Positions 1-8,452 of a stretch of DNA of 64,000 nucleotides are shown piece by piece. This DNA is from Gilliamella sp. WF3-4 (GTDB taxonomy: Bacteria > Pseudomonadota > Gammaproteobacteria > Enterobacterales > Orbaceae), in assembly GCF_001690275.1 (NCBI RefSeq), contig NZ_LZGW01000030.1:1-64000 (forward strand). The letters are read 5' to 3'. Position 1 is the stretch's first letter, and each line of letters starts with the position of its first letter. The notes below the pieces were generated by a model, which saw nothing but the letters and a program-made list of their open reading frames with translations, was not told where the DNA came from and did no database searches. A program made the translations under genes and the position numbers.

Positions 1-906
1 ACAGAGTTATCGCAAGAAGAGCGACAAAAAATCAGCGCACTATCCCAACTAGCTACAGGTCTTGCCATCGCAGCATCTGGTGGAGATATCCAAGATGTGA
101 ATACGGGGATTGCTGCGGGGAAAAATGCGGTTGAGAATAATAATTTAGCTAAAGCTACGTGGTATCTAGTACGCCCAAGTGAAATTGGCGCTCAAGTTAG
201 TGTTAATGCCGTAGATCTATTGATGGCTAAAGGTCTTACAGCAGCAGAATCACAAGCGTTTTTAGAAAGCCTAACTTTGGAACAACGGCGACTAATTGAT
301 CTAGCATTAGTCGATCCAATGGGAGATGAATTCCTTGAAGACGCAGTACGAAAAACTTATGAGCGTTATTATAATGATTATAAAAACACAATAGCCATAG
401 ATCCTAATGATCAACCCAAATTAGAAGGATATCCAATTCCCGAGCCGACTCCTCCTTTCCCAGGGTACACGCCTATAGATCCAGATAAATTAGGCCCAAA
501 TCACACTGGGCATGATGGTGGTTTAGATGATATTGATATTCGCCATGATACTGGTGGAAATCAGATCCCTGATAAAGATTGGCGAGATTATGCTATAAAC
601 GCAGAAATAACTCGAGGAGAGCATGCGGAAATTAGAAATAAACAAGGACGCCCAGTAGGTCAAGTGATTAACGATATTGAAAACTCAAGGCCATCTGATA
701 TTCTTGTTCAGGATGATGGTCGATGGGTTGTCTTAGGTCCTAATGGTAGAGCTCATATTATTGAACCAGATGGTGAAATAGTGACTTCTCTTGTTAACGA
801 TAGAAAAAATACAATAGACCGAATTAAAAGAGGCCGTTGGGCACGGCCAAATAGTGAAAAATTGCAGGAATTCAGGGATAAATTTTCCAAATATTTTAAG
901 AGGTAA
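1..906 (+). CDS. cdiA: CdiA C-terminal region, module A (5' end outside window)
   Basis: This reading frame is open from base 1 and is the tail of a CdiA/filamentous-haemagglutinin-type contact-dependent inhibition toxin. The first 47 codons match the conserved pretoxin found three more times downstream (SALSQLATGLAIAASGGDIQ), ending in the VENN motif at 130-141. After VENN comes a module-specific part: a helical segment, a proline-rich linker at about residues 115-160, and a compact C-terminal domain of about 110 residues containing DGRWVVLGPNGRAHIIEPDG. By family knowledge the part after VENN is the delivered toxin. The alternation of Trp, His and Gly strands would suit a BECR-type RNase fold, but that is a guess. 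The immunity gene follows after 3 nt. Whether this is the full-length expressed cdiA or another orphan cannot be decided because the window cuts it. Confidence 0.8.
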   Translation, partial: TELSQEERQKISALSQLATGLAIAASGGDIQDVNTGIAAGKNAVENNNLAKATWYLVRPSEIGAQVSVNAVDLLMAKGLTAAESQAFLESLTLEQRRLIDLALVDPMGDEFLEDAVRKTYERYYNDYKNTIAIDPNDQPKLEGYPIPEPTPPFPGYTPIDPDKLGPNHTGHDGGLDDIDIRHDTGGNQIPDKDWRDYAINAEITRGEHAEIRNKQGRPVGQVINDIENSRPSDILVQDDGRWVVLGPNGRAHIIEPDGEIVTSLVNDRKNTIDRIKRGRWARPNSEKLQEFRDKFSKYFKR

Positions 907-909
907 ATT

Positions 910-1155
910 ATGGATTTATTAAAACAAGAATATGTTGCTAATGCAGTGACTTTATTTGATCTAAGGCTTTCCGAAAGTGAAATTACTATATATCTAGATT
1001 GCATTAATTTTATGTTGGAATATTGTTCTGATAAACAAATAAACCAATATACAGCATGCATGGATAAAGAAGAATTATCGTGGAGAAGAGATGATTTATT
1101 AGTACTTATAAAAAGTATAGAGCATAAAGATTTTATTCCAGATAGATATAAATAA
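910..1155 (+). CDS. putative CdiI immunity protein, module A
   Basis: An 81-residue, acidic, cytoplasmic-looking protein that starts 3 nt after the toxin stop, with an AAGAGG ribosome-binding site lying inside the last toxin codons. It has no signal peptide or membrane segment. No named family is recognised; the call rests on the invariant toxin-then-immunity order of CDI modules. It should bind and neutralise the C-terminal domain encoded by 1-906. A truncated near-copy of its first codons, with the same ribosome-binding site, recurs at 1178-1249, so the locus has been rearranged here. Confidence 0.65.
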   Translation: MDLLKQEYVANAVTLFDLRLSESEITIYLDCINFMLEYCSDKQINQYTACMDKEELSWRRDDLLVLIKSIEHKDFIPDRYK

Positions 1156-1177
1156 TCAGTTTATACGTAGTGGTTCC

Positions 1178-1249
1178 AATTCTTTTAAGAGGTAAGTTAT
1201 GGATTCATTAAAACAAGAAATTGAATGTAGTAGCTCAAACTTAACCTGA
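1178..1249 (+). pseudogene. truncated duplicate of an immunity-gene start
   Basis: The AAGAGGTAA ribosome-binding region and the first codons (reads MDSLKQE, against MDLLKQE at 910) are duplicated. The frame then diverges and stops after 16 codons at 1247-1249. It is best read as the 5' scar of another immunity gene lost by recombination. It lies directly before the repeat that opens module B. Confidence 0.6.
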
Positions 1250-1502
1250 CATAGCTTATAAAGCTTTTATTTGGTGGCAGTTAACACTGTCACCAAGTCC
1301 TCTAATAATAACTGAAGAATAATAGTTTTAAATTGATTTTTACACGTAGTGCACTTGTTTTTCCCTATTCAAAATACAAAATAACCACCGTTTTACTCAC
1401 AAAAATTGGTCAGAAAAGATATTGATTTTATTTGATTTTTTATTTTAAGAATGATAGCAAAGAATAACACGGACCCTTTTACAACAACACCGACCTAAAA
1501 GG
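1241..1502 (+). repeat. CDI module junction repeat, copy 1
   Basis: This stretch of about 262 bp is repeated at 3775-4050 with roughly 90% identity by eye; copy 2 has a 10-bp insertion. Both copies contain a GGTGGCAG hairpin, the same AT-rich spacer, and then the first codons of a displaced CdiA fragment reading FYNNTDLKG. Both therefore mark the 5' edge of an orphan toxin module. No promoter or start codon is evident at the join. The identical arms offer homology for recombination between modules. Confidence 0.8.
1273..1294 (+). terminator. hairpin in CDI junction repeat
   Basis: An inverted repeat (GGTGGCAG then CTGTCACC, 6-nt loop) lies downstream of the module A immunity gene. Related hairpins follow at 3811-3832 and 7959-7980, each after an immunity gene. 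No long T-run follows, so its terminator role is inferred from position and recurrence. Confidence 0.45.
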
Positions 1503-1635
1503 GGCGGTCATCTCCTCGGAAGCCGAAGACCCGAGCAAAAACCGCCTTGATACGGGCACAATAAGCTTTAGTGATATCGAAAACAAAGCGGACTACAAAG
1601 TCAGTAGCAGCAGTGCTGGCATTAGCTCCAGTGGC

Positions 1636-3315
1636 ATGCCATCGATGCCAACTAGTCGTAATAAGTCAGAGAAGGCAAACTCGACGACGCAATCTGCGGT
1701 ATCGGAAGGCACGATTATAATTCGTAATAAGGATGAACAAAAACAGAATATCGATGGCTTAAGTCGTGATACCGAGCAGGCGAGTAACGAACTGAAACAC
1801 ATCTTTAACAAAGAAAAAGAGCAAGACATCATAGACCAAACACACTTAGTGAGTGAGATTGGCGGTGAAACCTTAACCATGCTCAATCATATCGACCGCA
1901 TAAGCGCAGAATCTGCAGCGAACAAAAAGCTAAAAGAAGAGCAAAAAAAAGCAAAAGAGCAAGGCCTCGTTTTAACCGACGAGCAGGAACAGAAAATCTA
2001 TGAAAAGGCTTACAACAATGCGATGAACGAAGGGATGTCAGCGATGGGCAGTGACACCCGTCAAGGCGTTGAAATGGCGGTTAACATTATTAATGGGCTA
2101 ATCACGGGCGACATGACAGGGGCTGTTGCGGGGGCATTAGCACCGAAGATAGCCACCATAATCAAACAACAGACAGAAGGAAACACCGTCGCCAACACAA
2201 TTAGCCATGCTATACTAGGCGCAGTAGTTGCTGAGCTACAAGGCAACTCAGCCTTAGCGGGAGGTTTAGGGGCAGCAGCGAGTGAACGTAGTGCTGAAGT
2301 CATAACGGGCATTTTATATCCGGATAAAGCAGTAACAGAGTTATCGCAAGAAGAGCGACAAAAAATCAGTGCACTATCCCAACTAGCTACAGGTCTTGCC
2401 ATCGCAGCATCTGGTGGAGATATCCAAGATGTGAATACGGGGATTGCTGCGAGTAAGAATGCAGTTGAGAATAACTTCGCAGCAGTTGTAGTTAGAGCTG
2501 GAGGGATGATTTGCGTAAGAATTTCGGTTTGCGCAAACTATGTTGCTGGAACAGGTTTAGCTGCATTATTAGGTATATCTGTGGTTAATAGCCTTAGTGA
2601 GAATGATAAAACTAATGCTATTAATGCGATTAGAAGTGGTGATTCATTTGCTATAGCTAGTTTGACTGAAGAACAAATAGATTTTCTAAATAAAAATAAA
2701 AATGATTTTCTTATCGCTGATTTTGCAGACAGAATACCGCTAATTCATGGGCAAGAAAGTAATTCAAGTACTTCACAAAACAACGGCGTTGATGGCTCTT
2801 CAGACAGTAATAATATTGCTGGCTCTGGAAGTGTTGTCGCTGGAGGAGCCCCAGGATTACCGCCTGATGATGACGGAGATAATGATAAGCGACAAAATGA
2901 AAATAGCCAAAAATATCAAAAACAAAAACAAAAACAAAAACAAAAACAACAAGAGCGATTTGACGAATTAAAAGATATCTACGATAAAAATAACCCTACC
3001 ACAGATTTAAAAATTGATGGGCAAACTATTCGGCAAGGTGCTAATGGAAATCGTTACTCCACTCGAATTTACGAAAGCCAAAATTTGACCGATAAACAAA
3101 TATATAATTATGCGGAGGAACTAGCTGGACAGCCATTAACCAAAGTTAGAGATGGTATTTATACAGCACGATTACAAGATGGTACAAATATTACATTAAG
3201 AAATGTATCGAGCTCTAATACAGGTGCTCGTTGGACTATTGATATAAGAAATAGCCCAACTTTAACAAATTTATATAGAGGGTTGAGAACTGGAGCAGAA
3301 ATTAAATTTAGGTAG
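1636..3315 (+). CDS. orphan CdiA C-terminal toxin, module B
   Basis: Homology to CdiA begins at 1468, just after an in-frame TAA at 1465-1467, and reads through YNNTDLKG and DTGTISFSDIENKADYKV. The first usable start codon is the ATG at 1636, which has no ribosome-binding site, so this is probably an unexpressed orphan cassette. Residues 1-275 are conserved pretoxin ending in VENN (about codons 274-277). A hydrophobic segment (residues 278-315) follows, then a low-complexity Gly/Asp linker with a KQ repeat, and a C-terminal domain of about 90 residues (QDGTNITLRNVSSS, GARWTIDI) that is probably the toxin; its activity is not recognised. Base composition falls from mixed in the pretoxin to AT-rich after VENN, as expected for exchanged toxin tips. 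An immunity gene follows after 8 nt. Confidence 0.75.
   Translation: MPSMPTSRNKSEKANSTTQSAVSEGTIIIRNKDEQKQNIDGLSRDTEQASNELKHIFNKEKEQDIIDQTHLVSEIGGETLTMLNHIDRISAESAANKKLKEEQKKAKEQGLVLTDEQEQKIYEKAYNNAMNEGMSAMGSDTRQGVEMAVNIINGLITGDMTGAVAGALAPKIATIIKQQTEGNTVANTISHAILGAVVAELQGNSALAGGLGAAASERSAEVITGILYPDKAVTELSQEERQKISALSQLATGLAIAASGGDIQDVNTGIAASKNAVENNFAAVVVRAGGMICVRISVCANYVAGTGLAALLGISVVNSLSENDKTNAINAIRSGDSFAIASLTEEQIDFLNKNKNDFLIADFADRIPLIHGQESNSSTSQNNGVDGSSDSNNIAGSGSVVAGGAPGLPPDDDGDNDKRQNENSQKYQKQKQKQKQKQQERFDELKDIYDKNNPTTDLKIDGQTIRQGANGNRYSTRIYESQNLTDKQIYNYAEELAGQPLTKVRDGIYTARLQDGTNITLRNVSSSNTGARWTIDIRNSPTLTNLYRGLRTGAEIKFR
2918..2949 (+). repeat. CAAAAA hexamer tandem repeat in module B linker
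   Basis: About five tandem CAAAAA units encode an alternating Lys-Gln tract in the linker before the toxin domain. A 6-bp unit keeps the frame when copy number slips, so changes would alter linker length and not switch the gene off. Confidence 0.8.
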
Positions 3316-3323
3316 GAAAAAAT

Positions 3324-3707
3324 ATGATAAATGAAAATGATTATAAAAATATTATTGATTGGTCAGAACTAAGAGCTTTTAGTGGATTATGGAATTGTAT
3401 TGCCCCTGATATGTTCCCTTCTCTAAAATCTAATGAAGAAAAATTTCCATTTCAAGAGAGAAAAGAACTCTTTTTTTATTTTGTGAAAAGATTATTAAAA
3501 GAAGGTCGACTTAAATTAGCAAAAAATGGTCAGTTATTAGGAGGCTCAATCGATGAACAAGTCAAACTGTTTTATGATGCTTTTCCAAAAACAGAAGACG
3601 GCATGTTTGATAAACAAAAACTGATGGATGATTATTGGTTTTTTGATGAGTCTTGTCCAGCAGAAGCGGTGTGGGTTAATGAAGATGGTTCGTTAGAGTG
3701 GACTTAG
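3324..3707 (+). CDS. DUF596-family immunity protein, module B
   Basis: A 127-residue soluble protein. The layout and ending (DYWFFDESCPAEAVWV, then EDGSLEWT) match the DUF596 family as I know it, which is commonly found beside haemagglutinin/CdiA toxin tips as the cognate immunity protein. GSIDEQVKLFYDAFP in the middle is also typical of the family. It starts 8 nt after the module B toxin stop, with an AGGAAAAA ribosome-binding site, so translation may depend on read-through transcription of the module. It should protect against the toxin encoded at 1636-3315. Confidence 0.8.
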   Translation: MINENDYKNIIDWSELRAFSGLWNCIAPDMFPSLKSNEEKFPFQERKELFFYFVKRLLKEGRLKLAKNGQLLGGSIDEQVKLFYDAFPKTEDGMFDKQKLMDDYWFFDESCPAEAVWVNEDGSLEWT

Positions 3708-3774
3708 TTTGCTGAGTTGTTTAAGCTTCTTGTAAATTTTGGGCATTAAATAGTTAAGGGTGATAGTTAATTTG

Positions 3775-4050
3775 TTAACCTGATATACCTTATAAAACTT
3801 TTATTTATTTGGTGGCAGTTAACACTGTCACCAAGTCCTCTAATAATAACTGAAGAATAATAGTTTTAAATTGATTTTTACACATAGTGCACTTGTTTTT
3901 GCCTATTCAAAATACAAAATAACACGCCAATCTACCGTTTTACTCACAAAAATTGGTCAGAAAAGATATTGATTTTATTTGATTTTTTATTTTAAGAATG
4001 ATAGCTAAGAATAACATGAACTCTTTTACAACATCATCGACCTAAAAGGT
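3775..4050 (+). repeat. CDI module junction repeat, copy 2
   Basis: This is the partner of 1241-1502: the same hairpin (3811-3832), the same spacer, and the same CdiA opening, here reading FYNIIDLKG. It is followed within 8 bp by the left end of the insertion sequence, so the third toxin module was cut just after its first few codons. Confidence 0.8.
3811..3832 (+). terminator. hairpin in CDI junction repeat, copy 2
   Basis: The same inverted repeat as at 1273-1294, located about 100 nt downstream of the module B immunity gene. There is no clear T-run, so the terminator role is inferred from position. Confidence 0.4.
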
Positions 4051-4089
4051 GTAAATACCCCAAACTTAGTACACAACTCACGTAGAAAA

Positions 4090-4848
4090 TCATGCTGCTT
4101 GTTTTAGTGTTTTATACTCAATCGGTGTCATGTTATTTAATGCCTCATACGGTCTTTCGGTGTTATAAAGGGTTAGCCATTCTTCGGTTATTCTTCTTGC
4201 TTGCGCTAAGTTGTTAAAAAGAGATAAATCGAGTACTTCAGTGCGATAGGTACGATTAAATCGTTCAATATAGCCATTTTGATAAGGGCTACCGGGCTGG
4301 ATATAATCAATGGTTATATCATGTGATTTAGCCCAGTTGGTAAAGGTTTTTCCTGTAAATTCTGGCCCATTATCGACCCGTATTTTTAATGGATACCCAT
4401 GATATTCGGCCAGTTTATCTAAGTAACGGGTAATCCTTCCTACTGGTAAGCTTACTGCAATATCAATACCTAACGCCTCACGATTAAAGTCATCGATGAC
4501 ATTGAATGTTCTAAAGCGACGTTGATTACGACTACTGTCACTCATAAAATCCATTGACCAATATTCACCTTGTTTATTGGGGACTAATAACCTTTCTGGG
4601 CATCGTGGAGGAATGCGTTTTTTACGCTTTACCCTGAGATTAAGCTTTAATTCACAATACACCCGATATACCCGTTTATGATTCCATTGATAGCCAAGCT
4701 TTCTGATACGATGAAAACATTTAGGAAAGCCCCAGCGTAAATGCCGGTCTGTGACAGTATTCAACACCGAAATAATCACGGAATCATCCTGAAACTTAGG
4801 TTGATAATAGTAAGCACAACGGCTTAAACCAACAATGGCACAACTCAT
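4090..4848 (-). CDS. IS3-family transposase OrfB (rve/DDE integrase core)
   Basis: The 252-residue DDE integrase part of an IS3-family transposase. It shows YWSMDFMSD (first Asp), RVDNGPEFTGKTFTNWA (second Asp) and PYQNGYIERFNRTYRTEVL (Glu) in the expected order and spacing, followed by the usual YNTERPYEALNNMTP ending. In intact relatives it is made as an OrfAB fusion by programmed frameshifting. Here the N-terminal helix-turn-helix half is broken, so the element is probably not autonomously mobile. Sequence just upstream of this start (PTKARKTWAQQ in another frame) belongs to the normal OrfB N-terminus, so a frameshift has probably shortened the frame. Confidence 0.85.
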   Translation of the reverse strand: MSCAIVGLSRCAYYYQPKFQDDSVIISVLNTVTDRHLRWGFPKCFHRIRKLGYQWNHKRVYRVYCELKLNLRVKRKKRIPPRCPERLLVPNKQGEYWSMDFMSDSSRNQRRFRTFNVIDDFNREALGIDIAVSLPVGRITRYLDKLAEYHGYPLKIRVDNGPEFTGKTFTNWAKSHDITIDYIQPGSPYQNGYIERFNRTYRTEVLDLSLFNNLAQARRITEEWLTLYNTERPYEALNNMTPIEYKTLKQAA

Positions 4849-4914
4849 AGCAATAGTAACCGAATGATTTTTGTTGTAGTTGCTGTGCCCACGTTTTACG
4901 TGCCTTTGTGGGCA

Positions 4915-5175
4915 CTAAAGCTTTTTTATGATTTCTTCCTGAAGCTGAGATTTTAAGCTCAGTTCGGCAAACATCTGCTTAAGCTTGCGGTTTTCAGCCT
5001 CCAGCTCCTTTAAGCGTTTAATATCCGACGTTTCCATACCGCCCTATTTTTCCCTCCATTTATAGAAAGTTGAATTACCCATGTCCTATTTACGGCACAG
5101 CTCTTTAACAGGAATACCCGCTTCAGCTTCTTTTAAAATAGCGACGATTTGATGTTCAGTCATTTTTTTCATCAT
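4915..5175 (-). pseudogene. IS3-family OrfA with two nonsense codons
   Basis: The translation begins MMKKMTEHQIVAILKEAEAG and continues through the helix-turn-helix and the leucine-rich RLKELEAENRKLKQM segment. It is interrupted by TAG codons in CRK-stop-DMGNSTFYKWREK-stop-GGM, apparently where family members have another codon (the second is usually Tyr). Two nonsense changes with the rest of the frame intact mark recent inactivation. Confidence 0.75.
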
Positions 5176-5236
5176 TAAATCCTCTTTACTTTTATCATAG
5201 AGAATTTTCTACTTTTTTGCTGTACTATTTTAGGGG

Positions 5237-5485
5237 ATAGTTACAATAGCAGAATCAGTTACAAGTAAAGCGATTGAAGCAAATCAATCTAAAATAGATG
5301 CTTATCTAGCTGGAAACCAAAAAGGTTATTTAGAAATTGAATATAAATCATCATCACCAATAGGAATTAGTGTCTCGAAAGGACAAACAAATGTAAGTAA
5401 AGTGTCAAATGCTAGAATAATTATAGCTAGAGATTCTTCAATGCCTAATGGTTATAGAATTGTTACGGGGTATCCTACACCATGA
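5237..5485 (+). pseudogene. 3' remnant of CdiA RNase A-like toxin, module C
   Basis: Directly after the IS right end, an open frame without its own start reads SKAIEANQSKIDAYLAG, then SSSPIGISVSKG and a final PNGYRIVTGYPTP before TGA at 5483-5485. This pattern fits the bacterial CdiA-CT RNase A-like domain, judged from memory of the family. The domain's N-terminal part, including any first catalytic His, was lost together with the pretoxin, so the toxin should be dead. The stop overlaps the immunity start by 4 nt (ATGA). Confidence 0.7.
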
Positions 5486-5787
5486 TAATAGCAACAGAAA
5501 AATATCCTGCATTATCTTATTATTTGAGATGTTATTTAAATCAAGATTTTGAAGAGATCTTTGGAAGTGCTGATAAAGCTTTAGATGCTTACAGGAAAAC
5601 AGAAACAATTAATGAACAAAATGAGATTATTAAAGAAATTCGATCATTGTTAGAATCTTCTTATAGCGAGAAAGAACTACAAAAGATTATATTAGATGAC
5701 ATTGATTGTAATTATTTTTATCCAAATGAATGGTCATCTTGTCGAAATTGGTTGTTAAATATGCTTTTAAAATTAAAAAATTCATGA
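5482..5787 (+). CDS. CdiI-family immunity protein, module C
   Basis: A 101-residue soluble protein. Its opening (KYPALSYYLRCYLNQDFEEIFGS) and late segment (DIDCNYFYPNEWSSCRNWLLNM) match the CDI immunity family (CdiI_2 type) usually paired with RNase A-like CdiA tips. That agrees with the identity of the toxin remnant it overlaps. It starts in the ATGA overlap with the toxin stop. The gene is intact although the toxin is destroyed, so it could still protect against neighbours carrying that toxin if transcribed. Confidence 0.75.
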   Translation: MIIATEKYPALSYYLRCYLNQDFEEIFGSADKALDAYRKTETINEQNEIIKEIRSLLESSYSEKELQKIILDDIDCNYFYPNEWSSCRNWLLNMLLKLKNS

Positions 5788-5829
5788 TACCAATTTAGAC
5801 GCGAAAACGACGTATCAAGAAGAGTATGA

Positions 5830-7569
5830 GCGCAAAAATCAAGGTTAACTGTGGCGGTTACTGGCACGGCGAGTGATATTTACAAAGCCAACCAACCCCG
5901 AGAGCAAGCGAAATTTGATAAAGAAAAAGAACAAACCCGACAAGAAATTGTCACCAACTTAAAAGACTTAGGCGCCCAGATTAAAGACCTAAAAGATGCC
6001 ATGGATAAACAGAATAACAATGGCAATGAAAACAAAATGGGCAGTGACTTTAATAAAGGGGTTGATTCAGCCATTGCCATTGTTACAGGCATGATGACAG
6101 GTGACATCGCCGGCGGTTTAGCGGGCGCCCGCCCCATGGTTGGCTAAACAAATCAAAATACAGGCGGGCGATAATGAAGCCGCCCGCTTAATTGCCCACA
6201 CCATATTGGGTGTAGCTGTTGCTGAACTACAAGGCAACTCAGCCTTAGCGGGAGGTTTAGGGGCAGCAGCGAGTGAACGTAGTGCTGAAGTCATAGCGGG
6301 CATTTTATATCCGGATAAAGCAATAACAGAGTTATCGCAAGAAGAGCGACAAAAAATCAGCGCACTATCCCAACTAGCTACAGGCCTTGCCATCGCAGCA
6401 TCTGGTGGAGATATCCAAGATGTGAATACGGGGATTGCTGCGGGGAAAAATGCGGTTGAGAATAATCGATTACTTACCCCAACAGAGAAGAAACGTATTG
6501 ATGAGCTTGTTAAAGGAAACGAACAGGAAAATTTATTATATCGTGCAGCAGCTTGTGCATTAATTCATTGCTCAGCTGGATTAGCCGATGATGACCCAGA
6601 TAAAGCAGTGTATTTAGCATTAGAAGAGCTGGGTAATAGTTCTGAGTTAGAATCCTATAGAGAACAATTAAAAAGGTCAAACAACTGAAATTGAATTACC
6701 AACTTATCTTACAGGAGGAAGCAAAGAATCTTATAAAAAATTGAAGAGTTATTTGAATACACAACAGGAAATAAGATTTCAGATACAATAACATATTATG
6801 ATAGTGAATACAGTATAAGTACTTGAGCAGGAGGTGTCCTTCAGGCTGGGGTTGCTGCCGTAGATGGAATGGCAGCAGTCGCATTATCACCAGCTTGTAG
6901 CTCAGTGGTGGGATGTCTACCAAGTGCATACCTAACATGGTCAATGGCTGATAATGGCGTAACGGGATTAATGGTAATTTATAATGGCGAAACTTATCAT
7001 ACGCAAACAGCCGCAGGCCTTTCTAAGATATTAGGTGTGCCAGCATCAGATGCTGAATTGTTATTTTCACTTTCAACAGCTGGCGTTACTGCAAAAGGTT
7101 TGAGCGGTTTAGCCTGGAAAGCGAGAGCTACAGGGCAGAAGTTATCAGAAAAGGAACTAGAAATAATAAAACGTCAGATTGATCGTAAAAGCAAATTAAC
7201 AGTAAATCCACATGCAGGAAAAGTAAAGTTAGCAGAAGGTGCTGCAGCAATTGAATTAGAAAAATTGAACGTATTAAAAATAAGGATAGTTTAGCTGACT
7301 TCATTTTTACAAGCGATCCAAATAAAGGTAAAACTGTTGATTTTATGTTTACGACATCTAATGGAACAGAAAGAGAAATCAATGCTATAAATAAGTTTTT
7401 TAATAATAATTGGGATAGAAATATTGAAAAATTACATGAACATTTAGATAAAGCAGATATAGTCCCGTTAGATTTTAGGAAACTGACGTCTGATAATCAA
7501 ACACGTCTTGGAAATTACATTAAGACGTTACCAGAACATCAACGATCTAAAATTCATATTATGAGGTAA
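5830..7569 (+). pseudogene. CdiA C-terminal toxin with several lesions, module D
   Basis: Conserved pretoxin is read from about 5830 (VTGTASDIYKANQPREQAK) but shifts frame near 6120, where GGLAGA should continue into PWLAKQIKIQAGDNEAARL. VENN lies at about 6452-6463. A second break lies between about 6665 and 6745, then TGA at 6824-6826 interrupts YYDSEYSIST-stop-AGGVLQAG. A further +1/-1 change in an A-run near 7260 separates EGAAAIELEK from IERIKNKDSLADF. The terminal domain (DKADIVPLDFRKLTSDNQ, IKTLPEHQRSKIH) recalls CdiA_C tRNase-like tips, tentatively. At least four lesions mean no full toxin can be made. Confidence 0.75.
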
Positions 7570-7572
7570 TAT

Positions 7573-7917
7573 ATGGCGGGTATATTTTATTTTGGAAAAG
7601 AGGTTGGATGCGTTGGATATAACTCAACGTTTATGTCTGTTATTGGCGAATATGTTCGTCCCTATATAATGCAACTGGGAAATAACATAGCAGAAAAGGT
7701 TTATTTTAGTTATGATCTCTATGATAGTGATTTAAATTTTTCCGAGTTAACCCCAGAACAATATATGCAATGCTATAAACAGTTCGTAAAAGCTATAGAG
7801 TTTGATTTGGAAAAGATAGATGATTTTTATAATCACTATCCCAAAGAACTTGTTTATAAAGCTTGGTTTAATGAAATTAAACCTGCGATGCAACGTTCTC
7901 CGTTATATCGACCTTAA
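7573..7917 (+). CDS. putative immunity protein, module D
   Basis: A 114-residue soluble protein beginning MAGIFYFGKEVGCVGYNSTF, 3 nt after the toxin stop, with an upstream GAGG. Such short proteins with an acidic middle (LYDSDLNFSELTPEQY) after a toxin tip are standard CDI immunity genes; no named family is assigned. The frame is intact although its toxin carries several inactivating changes, the same pattern as module C. A hairpin at 7959-7980 follows. Confidence 0.65.
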   Translation: MAGIFYFGKEVGCVGYNSTFMSVIGEYVRPYIMQLGNNIAEKVYFSYDLYDSDLNFSELTPEQYMQCYKQFVKAIEFDLEKIDDFYNHYPKELVYKAWFNEIKPAMQRSPLYRP

Positions 7918-7958
7918 AATATATTCCTCCTATATATGTGGTACATTTGATTGTTAAG

Positions 7959-7980
7959 GGTGACAGTTAATTCTGTCACC
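7959..7980 (+). terminator. hairpin after module D immunity gene
   Basis: An inverted repeat GGTGACAG then CTGTCACC with a short loop, related to the hairpins at 1273 and 3811 and similarly placed after an immunity gene. No T-run follows. Confidence 0.4.
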
Positions 7981-8052
7981 AAATCTCAAGTAAATAAAAC
8001 GGTATAGACTCCTGAATTATTTTTACAAAACGAAGTTGTAACTATCTTCCTA

Positions 8053-8378
8053 TTTAAAGGCAATGCCAACTTTAGCCGAGAGCGAGAAAATGCGGACGGT
8101 AGTGCTTGGACAGAAAGCGTGGTTGATGCCAAAAACAAGCTCACCATCAAAACCGGCAACGACACTAACATCATAGGCGGCCAATTAAAAGGCAACACGG
8201 TCAACATAGATGTGGGTAACAACTAAAAGCGGAAGAGCAAGGCCTCGTTTTAACCGGCGAGCAGGAACAGAAAATCTATGAAAAGACCTACAACAATGCG
8301 ATGAACGAAGGGATGTCAGCGATGGGTAGTGACACACGTCAAGGCGTTGAAATGGCGGTTAACATTATGCTGCAATAG
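8053..8378 (+). pseudogene. scrambled CdiA fragments, module E upstream part
   Basis: Two non-contiguous pieces of CdiA are joined. Bases 8053-8226 read FKGNANFSRERENADGSAW and GGQLKGNTVNIDVGNN, an internal haemagglutinin repeat, ending in TAA. Bases 8227-8378 read EEQGLVLTGEQEQKIYEKT and GSDTRQGVEMAVNI, matching the pretoxin of module B at 1963-2093, and then shift frame into the next toxin. At least two deletions produced this mosaic. Confidence 0.75.
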
Positions 8379-8452
8379 TTGGTGGTGGGGTAAGTGGTGC
8401 AGTTAGCATTGGTGGTCAATACTATTTTAACGAAGATGGTAGTATTAGCTGG

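Larger units (their letters stand above)
4058..5236 (-). mobile_element. IS3-family element, IS407-like group, degenerate orfA
   Basis: The element is 1179 bp. Its imperfect terminal inverted repeats begin CCCCAAACTTAGTACAC on the left and CCCCTAAAATAGTACAG on the right (reverse strand). A 3-bp ATA flanks both ends as a likely target duplication. On the minus strand it carries orfA (with stop codons) and orfB. The orfA/orfB sequences resemble the IS407 type (KYGGMETSDIKRLKELEAEN with its tyrosine codon lost, NHKRVYRVYCELKLNLRVK). It is inserted in the CdiA fragment of module C. A decayed second copy of its left part lies at about 9212-9545. Confidence 0.85.

Noticed and set aside
2061..2402. 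Antisense open frame of 113 codons (and a similar one at 6118-6393)
   Set aside because: It is the reverse of the conserved pretoxin region and recurs only because the pretoxin is repeated; no ribosome-binding site and the sense frame is the CdiA one.
2747..2971. 74-codon plus-strand frame overlapping module B
   Set aside because: Out-of-frame reading of the low-complexity linker; start and composition are accidental.
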